From CAISCU01 sp051861545 (GTDB taxonomy: Bacteria; Bacteroidota; Bacteroidia; UKL13-3), in contig JBIMKP010000025.1 of NCBI GenBank assembly GCA_051861545.1, positions 1 through 64,000 on the forward strand: a stretch of DNA of 64,000 nucleotides, in the 5' to 3' direction. A model generated the notes under the pieces. It made no database searches and was not told the DNA's origin. It saw only the letters and a list, made by a program, of their open reading frames with translations. This document shows, piece by piece, positions 8,503 through 18,200 of this stretch; position 1 is the stretch's first letter, and each line of letters opens with the position of its first letter. Position numbers and translations under genes: made by a program.

Positions 8503-9370
8503 TCAGAATTTGGTAATTTTTGTACTCACCTAACCTATAACCGCTAAGTTTTTCGATGAAGTAAAGTACTTTTTTTCTGAAAGGTATATTTTTTTTATTC
8601 AAAGCAGGTTGAAAATCCCAATTTTTTTCACTGATTCTTTTTAACATCAATTGTGGATGATTTCCTTTAAAAACATCAACAGCATCTATACCATTATAGT
8701 CAAATGCCTCATTTAGTTGTTGTTGCGACTGAATCCATTGGTCGCTATGCCACAATTGATGGAAGTTTTTTATTTTATTCGACATCATTTCTGGATGTCT
8801 TACCCAACCATAATGATAAATTGATGCACCCGATTTTTTTACTTTTAGCTTTCTTCCTGATATCCTGAATCCTTGGGCATCTTTGTAAGAATGAATTTCT
8901 TTATTGTTCTTTATTACTCGAATTTCATTCCTGTAAAAATCTCTAGAGCTAGCAATAAAATCATAACTTCCAAAGAAATGGACATATTCAAACAATAAAC
9001 CTTCTACTGATTTATTGTTTAAGTGAGTTTCCATTGCTGATTTCAGTTTTAAAATATCCTTTTCTGGAAAAACCTCATCAGCTTGAATATAAAAACACCA
9101 ATCGGTTTTGGGGTTAATTAATTCTTTGGCTTTATCTGTTTCTACTGCTAAAACTTTGCCACCTTCTCTTAAAGAATCATCCCAAATTGAATGATGAATT
9201 TTAATTTTTTCGGATTGAATTGATTGGATTAATTCGAGGGTATTGTCATCTGATTTCCCTACCAAAACTATTACCTCATCGCAAATAGGTAAAATAGATT
9301 GAATAGATTCTAAAACTGGATAATCGTATTTAGAAGCATTACGTATGATGGTAAAACCGCTGACAAACAT
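8495..9370 (-). CDS. Family 2 glycosyltransferase
   Basis: A 291-residue GT-A enzyme. The ATG at 9370 is chosen because the fold begins there (FVSGFTIIRNASKYDYPVLESI), and it leaves a 1-bp gap to the upstream stop. Features are the nucleotide-binding start, CDEVIVLVGKSDDNT, and WCFYIQADEVF in place of the classical DxD, as in the LpcC/WaaE-like subgroup. It should transfer a sugar from a nucleotide donor to a lipid-linked or lipopolysaccharide-core acceptor at the inner face of the membrane. It sits between an ABC permease and an O-antigen-ligase-like gene in one operon. Confidence 0.85.
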   Translation of the reverse strand: MFVSGFTIIRNASKYDYPVLESIQSILPICDEVIVLVGKSDDNTLELIQSIQSEKIKIHHSIWDDSLREGGKVLAVETDKAKELINPKTDWCFYIQADEVFPEKDILKLKSAMETHLNNKSVEGLLFEYVHFFGSYDFIASSRDFYRNEIRVIKNNKEIHSYKDAQGFRISGRKLKVKKSGASIYHYGWVRHPEMMSNKIKNFHQLWHSDQWIQSQQQLNEAFDYNGIDAVDVFKGNHPQLMLKRISEKNWDFQPALNKKNIPFRKKVLYFIEKLSGYRLGEYKNYQILNE

Positions 9371-9371
9371 A

Positions 9372-10634
9372 TTATTTTGCTCTAATTGCTTCAACAGGAT
9401 CGAGTTTAGCAGCAGACCAAGCAGGAATAAATCCTGAAATGATACCAATTGCTACCGATACAAATAAACCTAAAACAATATTTGAATAACTAAGAAATAG
9501 GTTGAGGTCAAAGAACTCTTTTACTCCTAAAGCTAAAAGGTAAACCAAGAGCAATCCAATGGTACCTCCAACAATACATAATAAAACTGATTCAACTAAA
9601 AACTCAATTAAAATAAAGTAGTTTTTGGCACCTAATGACTTTTGAATACCAATTTGTTGGGTTCTTTCTTTTACACTAACAAACATAATATTAGCAATTC
9701 CAAAACCTCCAACTAACATAGCAAATCCTCCAATTACCCAACCAGCAACACTCACAACTGAAAACAATTGTTTAAGAGGTTCAGATAACATAGTGGTTTT
9801 GTTCACAGCAAAATCTGCGTCTTCCATTGGTCTGAGTTTACGAATACTTCTCATCACACCTTTTAATTCATCTTCAAGCATATCAACAGGAATACCAGGT
9901 TTTGCTTTTACATGAATTCTGCTGTTTGTCATGTTGCTATTTACTCTGATATAAGAATTTGCAGCCTTAACTGGAATCACAAAAACGTTATCCATGCTAT
10001 TGTTTATGAGACTTTCCCCTTCCTTTTTAACTACACCACAAACCCTAAATTGTCTTCCATTTATCTTTACTAATTTATCGATAGGATAAATTCCACCTGG
10101 GAAAAGATTTTCGTACATGGCCCAACCAATAATTGCAACCGGATCGCCATTATTCGATTCTGATTCAGTAAAAAATCTGCCATAAGAGAAATCTAAAGCT
10201 CTTATGACAGAATAATTATAACTAGCTGCAATACCTCTAACATTTTCAGCAGATCTATTTCCTGATTTTACTGTGAAAGTTGGTAAATCTATTGTTAAAG
10301 CTGCTGCAGCACTTAATGTTGTTTGTTCACTAATTTTTTTTAATTCAGATAAATTTGGATTGGGGCGATTCATGTATTTCCACCACTTATAATCAGGACC
10401 AAATTCCCAAGGCCATTTTTCTACAAAAGCCACATCTTTACCTAATGATTCAACACTTTCTTGTAAGTTTTTCTCAAGAGAATCAACAATACTCAAAACC
10501 ATGATGATACAAAAAATACCAATCGTGATTCCTAAAGTTGAAAGGAATGTTCTTACCCTATTAGCTTTTAAAGCCTCTAAAGCAAAAGCACCGCTTTCTA
10601 AAATCTGATTAATTATGATAAAAACTTGTTTCAT
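9372..10634 (-). CDS. MacB/FtsX-type ABC transporter permease
   Basis: A 420-residue permease. It has one N-terminal membrane helix (about 25-50), a large periplasmic MacB_PCD domain (about 50-280) and a C-terminal FtsX domain with three helices containing the conserved phrase GGFGIANIMFVSVKERTQQI and QKSLGAKNYFI. The C terminus PAWSAAKLDPVEAIRAK is typical. Such permeases work with a separate ATPase in mechanotransmission or efflux of lipids and peptides; no ATPase gene lies beside it. It is the first gene of an operon with the glycosyltransferase and ligase. Confidence 0.9.
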   Translation of the reverse strand: MKQVFIIINQILESGAFALEALKANRVRTFLSTLGITIGIFCIIMVLSIVDSLEKNLQESVESLGKDVAFVEKWPWEFGPDYKWWKYMNRPNPNLSELKKISEQTTLSAAAALTIDLPTFTVKSGNRSAENVRGIAASYNYSVIRALDFSYGRFFTESESNNGDPVAIIGWAMYENLFPGGIYPIDKLVKINGRQFRVCGVVKKEGESLINNSMDNVFVIPVKAANSYIRVNSNMTNSRIHVKAKPGIPVDMLEDELKGVMRSIRKLRPMEDADFAVNKTTMLSEPLKQLFSVVSVAGWVIGGFAMLVGGFGIANIMFVSVKERTQQIGIQKSLGAKNYFILIEFLVESVLLCIVGGTIGLLLVYLLALGVKEFFDLNLFLSYSNIVLGLFVSVAIGIISGFIPAWSAAKLDPVEAIRAK

Positions 10635-10717
10635 TGATTATGCAATAATATTCATTTAATTCAATGAAAACTGAATGCTTTACATAAAGGTTGAAAAGTT
10701 CAGATGAAAGGTGTAAA

Positions 10718-12763
10718 TCAATAGCTTAAATTAAGCCCTAAAATCCAATTTCTCCCAGGTCTAGCAATTTTCATGATATCAAGGTGTTCATAATAATCTT
10801 CATTGAATAAATTTTCAACAGCCACCATCATTTGCAAATTCACCTTTTTTACATTGAAATTTCTAGAAAACCTGAGATTTATTAATGAATAAGCAGGGGT
10901 TTCTTTTTCTAAAAAATCGGAATTTACTCTGTTTTGTGCACTTGCTAAATCAGATTCCAATTGAATATTATTAGAATTATAAATCCATTGTAAACATTGT
11001 TGAAGCTTTAATGGCGGTGTGAGAGGCATAGCTTTTCCTAAAGAATTTTCGGAATAGGTATACCTAATTGTGCCCATGTATTTTAAACCATCAATAATGT
11101 GATACCTAAATGCAGTTTCTATGCCCATAAAATTAGCATAATCGAGGTTTATAAACGACTTTACGCCTTTAGCCCCAATTGTCATGACGGAATAGCCTGG
11201 CAAAACTATGGCATAAATAGCATCAGGATTGTGGTGATAAAATACCCTATTATTCCAACTTATTTTATTTCCAATGTAATTAAAAGCTATTTCTGCTTGT
11301 TTCGACTTTTCATTTTTTAGTTGAACATTTCCAATATAATCAAATCCATCGAAACGATTATATAGATAAAAACCAAATCGTTCATTTGATGAAGCTAATC
11401 GTTCGCCTGAAGATAGTAGTAGTTCTGAATTCCATTTTTTTGAAAATGTGTGATTCCAAGTTAATCCAAAACTTTTAAGCTGATTTTCAATTCCTTTGCT
11501 AATGTTCATATTCATGGCCAATAGTTGATCGGCACCAAATCCTTGAAACACAAATGATTGATAATGGTCTAATCTTCCATATAAAGTTAGATGATTTTTT
11601 AATCCCAAAGACCTTTTAAGTTTCGCAAATAAACCAACATTTCTTATTTCATGTGATGGTAATGTTTGCATATACATTTCGGGTTCATTTTTAGGATACA
11701 TAATCATATCAGCCCTTAAAAAAACTTTATGCGCATCTAATCTAGTTTCAAGTTCATATTTACCTAATTCAAATTTAGATTCATTAAAAGCACCAATAGT
11801 TTCACTCCAACCAGGCATATCCATGTGAATGGGCACATCTGGTCTTTTAGTATCATCCATTTCGTGGTAAATTTTGTTAAAATAAACACGAGATAAAGAG
11901 CTTTTTAAATATTTATAATCATCACAATAAAAATGATGTGAAATCGAATAAATACCAGCATTGGCTATACCAACATCCATTGTTAAAGCTGGAAATCCTA
12001 TATCGCGACCCCAATCACCCAAATAGTCTAATTTTATTAAATGTTTATGATTTAATTGATAAGCTAGGTTAATTGATGTATTGTATTTGGTAAAATAACT
12101 AAATGGAATTACTTGTGAAGAACCTGTTTTATAGTTATCAGCTTTTCTGTAAACACCACTTACTCGGTAGGAGAATTTTTTAAAATTTCCAGATAAAACC
12201 AAAGATTCATTGATAGAATTGTTGTTTGATTGGTAAGTATTCGACCATTTTACATTGATTGGTTTGGAGTTATTGAAATCAGGTTCAGCTAATTTCATAT
12301 CAATAGAGCCTCCAATAGAATTCCCCATTGAAGAGCCTATAACACCTTGGTTTACGCTAAATTCTTTAAGATTATTGGGTTCAACATAAATAGATACAGG
12401 ATCCATTTTATCGGTACAAGCTCCATACATTTTCATGCCATTAATAGTAAGATTAACCTGTGTGCCAGAATAAGCTCGTAAGCCAGGCTCCTGACCAAAA
12501 GCGCCGCGTTTAGTTAGATTCACACCAGGCATTCTGCTTAAAATTTCTTCAGTACTTGCGAGTGCATTTCCTTTATAAAAATTAAAACTATTGGCATCTT
12601 TTTTTTCTTCAATTTTTACTTCGTTTAAATTGAATTGTTGATAAATTGAATCAGAAGAAGATTGAGCAAATACAGGATGTGAGAGGGAAATTGCTATACA
12701 AAAAACAAGCAGAAAATTTAACTTAACTGCTTGTTTTTTGAAGTTTCTTAATATCAACTTCAT
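10718..12763 (-). CDS. TonB-dependent receptor, probably for a metal (copper?)
   Basis: A 681-residue outer-membrane receptor: signal peptide (about 1-34), plug domain (about 50-170) with the phrase MYGACTDKMDPVSIYVEP, and a 22-strand barrel ending LGLNLSY. It has no N-terminal carboxypeptidase-like domain. The Cys and Met in the plug, together with the Met/His-rich lipoprotein 3 bp upstream and a Cys-rich small protein in the same cluster, suggest a soft metal such as copper as cargo; this is inference. The family resembles OprC/NosA-type and colicin-I-type receptors in size. It is co-transcribed with the lipoprotein gene. Confidence 0.85.
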   Translation of the reverse strand: MKLILRNFKKQAVKLNFLLVFCIAISLSHPVFAQSSSDSIYQQFNLNEVKIEEKKDANSFNFYKGNALASTEEILSRMPGVNLTKRGAFGQEPGLRAYSGTQVNLTINGMKMYGACTDKMDPVSIYVEPNNLKEFSVNQGVIGSSMGNSIGGSIDMKLAEPDFNNSKPINVKWSNTYQSNNNSINESLVLSGNFKKFSYRVSGVYRKADNYKTGSSQVIPFSYFTKYNTSINLAYQLNHKHLIKLDYLGDWGRDIGFPALTMDVGIANAGIYSISHHFYCDDYKYLKSSLSRVYFNKIYHEMDDTKRPDVPIHMDMPGWSETIGAFNESKFELGKYELETRLDAHKVFLRADMIMYPKNEPEMYMQTLPSHEIRNVGLFAKLKRSLGLKNHLTLYGRLDHYQSFVFQGFGADQLLAMNMNISKGIENQLKSFGLTWNHTFSKKWNSELLLSSGERLASSNERFGFYLYNRFDGFDYIGNVQLKNEKSKQAEIAFNYIGNKISWNNRVFYHHNPDAIYAIVLPGYSVMTIGAKGVKSFINLDYANFMGIETAFRYHIIDGLKYMGTIRYTYSENSLGKAMPLTPPLKLQQCLQWIYNSNNIQLESDLASAQNRVNSDFLEKETPAYSLINLRFSRNFNVKKVNLQMMVAVENLFNEDYYEHLDIMKIARPGRNWILGLNLSY

Positions 12764-12766
12764 TTA

Positions 12767-13606
12767 TTATAATGTAATTTCAAACAATAATCCTTCAGAA
12801 ACTAAAGTGCCATTTTTAAATAGTTTCAATTTTACATTCCATAAGCCCGACATAGTAAAATTCACTTTACCCATATAATGTCCATTTGTTGTATGAACTG
12901 GATTTACATTGTTTGGAGAACCATGTCCCATGCTTGGCATTTCTGGCTCAATTTCTACTGTATAATTTTCAACAGCAGGAAATTCTTCCATAGTTGCCAT
13001 TTTATGGATAGTGATTTCAAAATCATTTAAACCAGCTTTCCATTTGCTTGGAGGTATTAAACTAATAACCACTTTTGAATTATTATCGGCAGCTATAACA
13101 GAAGTGAGAACTCTAGCTGGTGTTTGATTTGCAATTGTAACATCTAATTCAGCTTCACCTTCTAAATCAGAAGTATGGTTGTGAAAATGAATATGAAGTT
13201 TCCAAGAACCCATTGAAGAACTTGGCATGGTGAAAATTACTGCTGATTCGTAAAAATTATTTACAGGAGTTTCAGATTCTTGATTTTCTACTGGAGAAGA
13301 ATGTTTCATAGAACCCATATCCATCATAGGCATAATTTCTAAATGACCAGATTTTAATATAGTTCCAGAAGCTGAATCATAAACAATTGTATGTAATTTG
13401 TTGTAACCAGTTTTTAATGCAGCCTCTGAATAAACTACCACTTTTGCTTTAGCACCAAGCGCATAAGCTTCACCAACTTTAATGTATCCAGAAGGAATTT
13501 GGAAAGTATCGGTAGGTGTAGTTGTATTGTTTGTTGATTCTTCTTTTTTGCAGGCAGCAAAGCCCAATGAGATACTTAAAAGTATCAATAATATTTTATT
13601 TTTCAT
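12767..13606 (-). CDS. Met/His-rich lipoprotein with FixH/YtkA-like domain
   Basis: A 279-residue lipoprotein (lipobox LGFAACKK). After a Thr-rich linker there is an immunoglobulin-like region with LEIMPMMDMGSMKHSS and LHIHFHNHTS, and near the end a second region with PEMPSMGHGS and GHYMGKVNFTMSGLWNVKL. The latter is the YtkA/FixH signature. Clusters of Met and His on two such domains suggest periplasmic or surface binding of copper. The gene precedes the TonB receptor by 3 bp, so the pair probably acts together in capture and uptake of the metal. Confidence 0.75.
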   Translation of the reverse strand: MKNKILLILLSISLGFAACKKEESTNNTTTPTDTFQIPSGYIKVGEAYALGAKAKVVVYSEAALKTGYNKLHTIVYDSASGTILKSGHLEIMPMMDMGSMKHSSPVENQESETPVNNFYESAVIFTMPSSSMGSWKLHIHFHNHTSDLEGEAELDVTIANQTPARVLTSVIAADNNSKVVISLIPPSKWKAGLNDFEITIHKMATMEEFPAVENYTVEIEPEMPSMGHGSPNNVNPVHTTNGHYMGKVNFTMSGLWNVKLKLFKNGTLVSEGLLFEITL

Positions 13607-13779
13607 GATTTTGGTTTTAGTCGATTTTGATTTTTTGTTAATTTAATTCTATTAATAATGAATAGAAATTTGTTTAATTCAATGGATTTTACAATGAAGT
13701 AAATACATAGAATGACACTTCTTAAAATTCAATTACAAATTCAATAAAAATGAAATTGCAAAAGTGAATTAAGAGGTTT

Positions 13780-13805
13780 CATAAATAAGCTAATTGTTAT
13801 TTATG
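13780..13805. other. 9-bp perfect inverted repeat
   Basis: CATAAATAA (13780-13788) pairs with TTATTTATG (13797-13805) across 8 bases. It lies just behind the stop of the Cys-rich small gene and about 180 bp upstream of the lipoprotein gene. It has no T run, so it may be a weak terminator or an operator. Confidence 0.4.
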
Positions 13806-13822
13806 CATAATAAAAAAAATGA

Positions 13823-14218
13823 CTAAAACCGTGGTGGTGGGTCTAAAATTGACTTAACCGAGCAGGCTGTATGAAATAAATATTTAGCAAATATTACTTT
13901 GAAGGATTTTAAATCAATTAGTTGGATATTTTCATTACTAATTGCAATTATTTCATCTTGAACAACTTTAATTTTATTCTCTTTTTGCTCCGAATCTGCA
14001 GATGATTCATCTAATTTATCTAGCGTTTTATCGAGGTAACAACAACCTTGGCAAGATTCTGACTTCTCAGTGTTTTTGTTGATACACAATGTTTTGGCAA
14101 TTTCATCTTGATTCATTTTAAACCAAATGAAGAAACCTCCCTTTGATAGCAAAGGAATCATCATGATTAAAACTAGTGATATGCTGATTATTCTTTTCAA
14201 CCTTACAAACATAATCAT
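13823..14218 (-). CDS. Small Cys-rich membrane-anchored protein of the metal cluster
   Basis: A 131-residue protein with one N-terminal hydrophobic segment (about 8-28), followed by KTLCINKN and SCQGCCYLDK, then a Glu/Lys-rich stretch and a C terminus DPPPRF. Small proteins of this layout (an LCxN plus a CxGxCYL motif, ending in a Pro-rich tail) are common in Bacteroidota next to copper- or heavy-metal TonB receptors. They are not characterised as far as I know; the cysteines suggest metal sensing or binding on the periplasmic side. It is 216 bp upstream of the lipoprotein gene and divergent from a Crp/Fnr gene. The start could also be the ATG at 14212. Confidence 0.7.
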   Translation of the reverse strand: MIMFVRLKRIISISLVLIMMIPLLSKGGFFIWFKMNQDEIAKTLCINKNTEKSESCQGCCYLDKTLDKLDESSADSEQKENKIKVVQDEIIAISNENIQLIDLKSFKVIFAKYLFHTACSVKSILDPPPRF

Positions 14219-14251
14219 GATTAATTATTTTAAATATGCTTTTTATCATTT

Positions 14252-14345
14252 ATGACAATTTAAAGAAAATTAAAGTGAGAAAATAAAATCAAGGAATACT
14301 CTCATTTCACTGATTTAAATCCCCATTTATTCTGATTATTGTCAT
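14252..14345. promoter_or_regulatory. Inverted ATTGTCAT pair in the divergent promoter region
   Basis: ATGACAAT at 14252-14259 and ATTGTCAT at 14338-14345 are exact inverted copies. Each sits a few tens of bases upstream of one of the two divergent genes and in the same orientation relative to it. They may be binding sites of a shared regulator. No second half is seen next to either, so they are not classical Crp palindromes. Confidence 0.35.
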
Positions 14346-14396
14346 TTCAAAACTTGCTTATGATTATTCTTTTTGTACCAGAAAAAGAACCATATT

Positions 14397-15125
14397 ATGC
14401 AAAACGAATTAAGGTCGGATTTAACCACAGAAATCAATGGTGTTATTGATTTTCCTATGTTCAAATGTTTAAAACCAGAGGAGATTTCTTTGATGGAAGA
14501 ACAAAGAACACAAAAGGTGTATAAAAAAGGAATGGTGATATTTTCGGAAAATTCGCAACCTAGAGGTATCTATTTAATTAAAGAAGGTGCAATCAAACTT
14601 TTTCATTCAAATGATGAGGGTCAAGTTCAAATTATTAGGTTAGCTCGTCAGGGTGAATTACTTGGCTATAGAGCGTTATTAGCAGGACAACCTTATAAAG
14701 GTGCTGCTGAAACACTCATGGATTCAGTATTATTTTTCATCCCATCACAAATATTTTTTCAAATTTTACATAGCAATCATGATTTAACTTTAAGTATATT
14801 AAAAATGTTAGCTATTGATTTAGATGATTCTGTACAAAAGGGAAATGCGATGTTCACCAAAACAGCACCAGAAAGATTAGCTGAAACCTTGTACTGGATT
14901 AGAAATAATTTTGGTACTAGAGAAGATGGAGCAATCAATGTTTTATTAACAAGGGAGGATTTGGCAAATTTCGCAGGATTAGCGACAGAAACAGTTGTAA
15001 GATTGCTACACCAATGGGAGTCTGAGGGATTCTTAGAACTTAATAAAAAGTTCATTGCAATTACCAATATCCATTCATTTGAAGATAAATTTTCATTAAG
15101 AAAAAACGAACCAGTTAAGTGGTAA
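14397..15125 (+). CDS. Crp/Fnr family transcriptional regulator
   Basis: A 242-residue regulator. The ATG at 14397 is preferred to an upstream TTG. It has a cyclic-nucleotide-binding-type beta barrel (about 20-130; GIYLIKEGAIKLF, and LARQGELLGYRALLAGQPY in place of the cAMP phosphate cassette) and a C-terminal winged helix (LLTREDLANFAGLATETVVRLLHQWE). The FNR iron-sulfur cysteines are absent, and the cassette lacks the Arg-Ser pair of true CRP, so its ligand is uncertain. It is divergent from the putative metal cluster and could control it. Confidence 0.9.
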   Translation: MQNELRSDLTTEINGVIDFPMFKCLKPEEISLMEEQRTQKVYKKGMVIFSENSQPRGIYLIKEGAIKLFHSNDEGQVQIIRLARQGELLGYRALLAGQPYKGAAETLMDSVLFFIPSQIFFQILHSNHDLTLSILKMLAIDLDDSVQKGNAMFTKTAPERLAETLYWIRNNFGTREDGAINVLLTREDLANFAGLATETVVRLLHQWESEGFLELNKKFIAITNIHSFEDKFSLRKNEPVKW

Positions 15126-15155
15126 TTGGTTTTTTTGAATATATAATAACTAGCT

Positions 15156-15193
15156 AAAAAGGGCTTGAATCGATTATGATTCAAGCCCTTTTT
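15156..15193. terminator. Bidirectional terminator, 16-bp stem
   Basis: Bases 15156-15171 (five A, then GGGCTTGAATC) pair perfectly with 15178-15193 (GATTCAAGCCC, then five T) across a 6-base loop. It sits between the convergent Crp/Fnr gene and the reprolysin-like protease gene and has A/T runs suited to both directions. Confidence 0.9.
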
Positions 15194-15218
15194 GGTTTTA
15201 TACAAACTGAATTATGAA

Positions 15219-18200
15219 TTATTCAAGAATGATTTTCTTTCTTATTATTTGATCTTCCGATTTAAATTCAAGAATAAAAAGGCCTTTGTGTTTTTCTGAT
15301 ATTTGAATTTGTTCTGGGTTTTTATTTGCATTGCCTTTAAACAAAACCATCCCATTTAAATCTTTCAGCTCATAAGAAAACCCAGCTATTTTGTTAGTCC
15401 AGTTCATTTCTATTAAACCATTAGATGGATTTGGTGAAACTTTCACATCGTTATTTATATCAGACAATTGAATAGAAACGATAGGTGAATATTCAAAACT
15501 ACCATCCTTATCTATCATTTTTAATCTATAAAAAATTTCAGATTCATTATCGTAATTGAAATCATTAAATTGATAAAATCTTTTGTTGTTCGAATTACCT
15601 GCCGCCTGAACTTGTCCAATTTTATTAAAGTCTTCAGTGTTTTGCTGTCTTTCAATTTCAAAAAATTCACTATTGATTTCACTTGAAGTAATCCAATTTA
15701 AAATAACTTTTGATTCTTCTTTTTGTGCATCAAACGACAATAGTTTTACAGGTAATGTAGTGATGTTTCCAGTTAATGGTGAGGTAATTCTATATACATG
15801 ATTTCCATTTATACCATTGTATTCATACACATCAAAACTATAATTGCTAACCATACTTAAGCCTGTCACAGTAACAGTATTGCCTGAATCATTATAAACA
15901 CAAAAATTGTTATTTCCGGTTTGTTGTCCCATTCCAAAAAAGGTAGATGATAAATAATCATTTAGTTGGGTAGGTGCTATAGCTGGAGTAGATGTTAATC
16001 GTGCAATCACAATTCTTCTGCCACCATTACCTTTTGTCCAATTTAAGGTTACTGATGTATTGGTAATGTTTGAAAACGATAAACTTGATGCAGAAACTGT
16101 TGGAGCTGTAATAACAAACATTCTTGCGTTTGGTCTAGATGTATTTCCAGTTGTTGTTACAGCTGTTCCTGAGCATAAAGTAGCATTATTGTCAGCCCTA
16201 AACCACCTAGAAGTACCTGCTGGAAGTCCTGCTGTTAAGGCAGTTAATGTATTTCCAGTAGTACCTGTATTATTGTTATTAAAACAAACTTCTACAATAA
16301 TATTGGAGGTTCCATCCCAATAAAAACCAGGGTTTAAAGTATGTAAATTCCAACCAATATTTGCATTATATGTTGTACTTGAAAAAACAGTTGTTAAACC
16401 CGTTTGCCAACCTGGCGTTAAGTCGTTAACAGTTGAATTTTTCATTGAAATTGAAAAGCCATTTAAGCTGCCACTTACCAATGAACTTACATTAAATCCA
16501 AATTCTGTTAACATACCAGCAGTAACTCCTCTAGCGCTTAATTCGGATGCTCTATATATAAATTGATGCTTAACTCCACCAAAGTAATTACCATAAGGAG
16601 CAGGAAAAGCTGTAGATGTATTAGAGCCGGTTCCAGTTCCAATAGTGATATAACTTCCAGCACTTGGGTCATCAATTGCAAATACAGGTGATATTGTATA
16701 AAAAATATTTCCAATTGGTTCAATTTTTAGTCGGGCATTTTGACTTGTAAGTGCAGCTGGTAATGTTATTAACTGAGAGCCATCATTTGGTGTTGAAGCT
16801 GCAAGAACATAAGGAAAGGTTAAACCTCCATCTACTGAAAGGGATATTTTAACATTGGCTACATTTATCGGTGCAGCATTACTTCCGACTAAACTCCAAG
16901 TAAGTGTTTGTGAACTTCCCACTGCCCATAAACTTGGTGCATTTGTAATTGCAAATGGACCTGTATTCGTTACTGTAATTACTTTGTTGTTTACATCATA
17001 ATCAACGCCTCCACATAATGCTTTACCATCTCTAACAGTTAATCTAAAATTTAAAGTTTGAGCAGCAGTTGACAATACTTCACCAACAGGAACTGTATTG
17101 TTTAGAACGGCATTATAATTTGGAATAAATCTAGTTGGACTTGTACTTGGATTATAACTTCTAAATCTAGGTCCTGTTGCAGAAGGTGTATTTGGAGCTG
17201 AAGATGAGCCTAGGTTCATTTGTTCCCAACAATAGGTCAATGAATCCCCATCAGGGTCGGTTCCAGAGCCCGTTAAAAAGAATGGTGTGCCAAAAGGAAT
17301 TGCATGAGCTGTTGTGCCCACATTAGCAACTGGTAAATTATTTCCAGATGAAACAACAGTTCCACAAGTAGCTGCACCAGTGGTAATATTTGTTATGATT
17401 TCATCAAAGTTGATGGTGTGAAAATAGGCATCACTGTTTGATTGAAGATTTTGTGGAGAACAAATTCCAGCATAAGCCATAATAGTACTTCCACTTCCTG
17501 GTTCATAAGCGGTAGTAGAATTTCTGTTACCACCAGAACATGATCCAGTATTGCCATTAAAAGAGTGGTTTCCACCAAACTGATGACCCATTTCATGAGC
17601 TACATAGTCTATGTCAAAAGCATCATTAACCGGCGAAGAAGAACCTGTTACACCTCTGGCTTTATTTGCTGCAACACATACAGATCCTAAATAAGCAACC
17701 CCACCGCCACCTGTACTAAATACATGGCCAATGTCATAGTTTGCAGAACCTATAACATTTGTAACATTGGTTTGATTTTCATTTAATAATATTGAGCCAT
17801 TTGAATTAGTATAAGGATCAGCGCTTGTTGTATAAATTAAATTTGTTGTGGTTGTAATCAATGTTAAACTTATACCAAATTCTTTTCTATAAACGCCTAC
17901 AACTCTATTAACAGTTGTAGTCATTGCTGATAATGCCAAAGCAACTGTTCCGCCATGAAATGTTGTATATTCAAATGTAGCAGCCAATGCCAATCGATAT
18001 GTTTTTAATTGAGTTCCATTTGACCTTTGTGCAATTGAAGAGCCTGATTTATTTAAGTTTGTTTTGTTTTTAAAAGGAGTTACTGGATTAGCTTTATTTC
18101 CATTTACAACTTCAATTTCATTAAATTTATTTTTTGCTTTTAAATCTTTTTTGAAATAACTGATATAATATTCAGTGGTTGATTTTGCATAAGGGTCTAC

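Noticed and set aside
14373..14396. Earlier TTG start of the Crp/Fnr gene
   Set aside because: ATG at 14397 gives the normal family start; the added residues have no conserved part.
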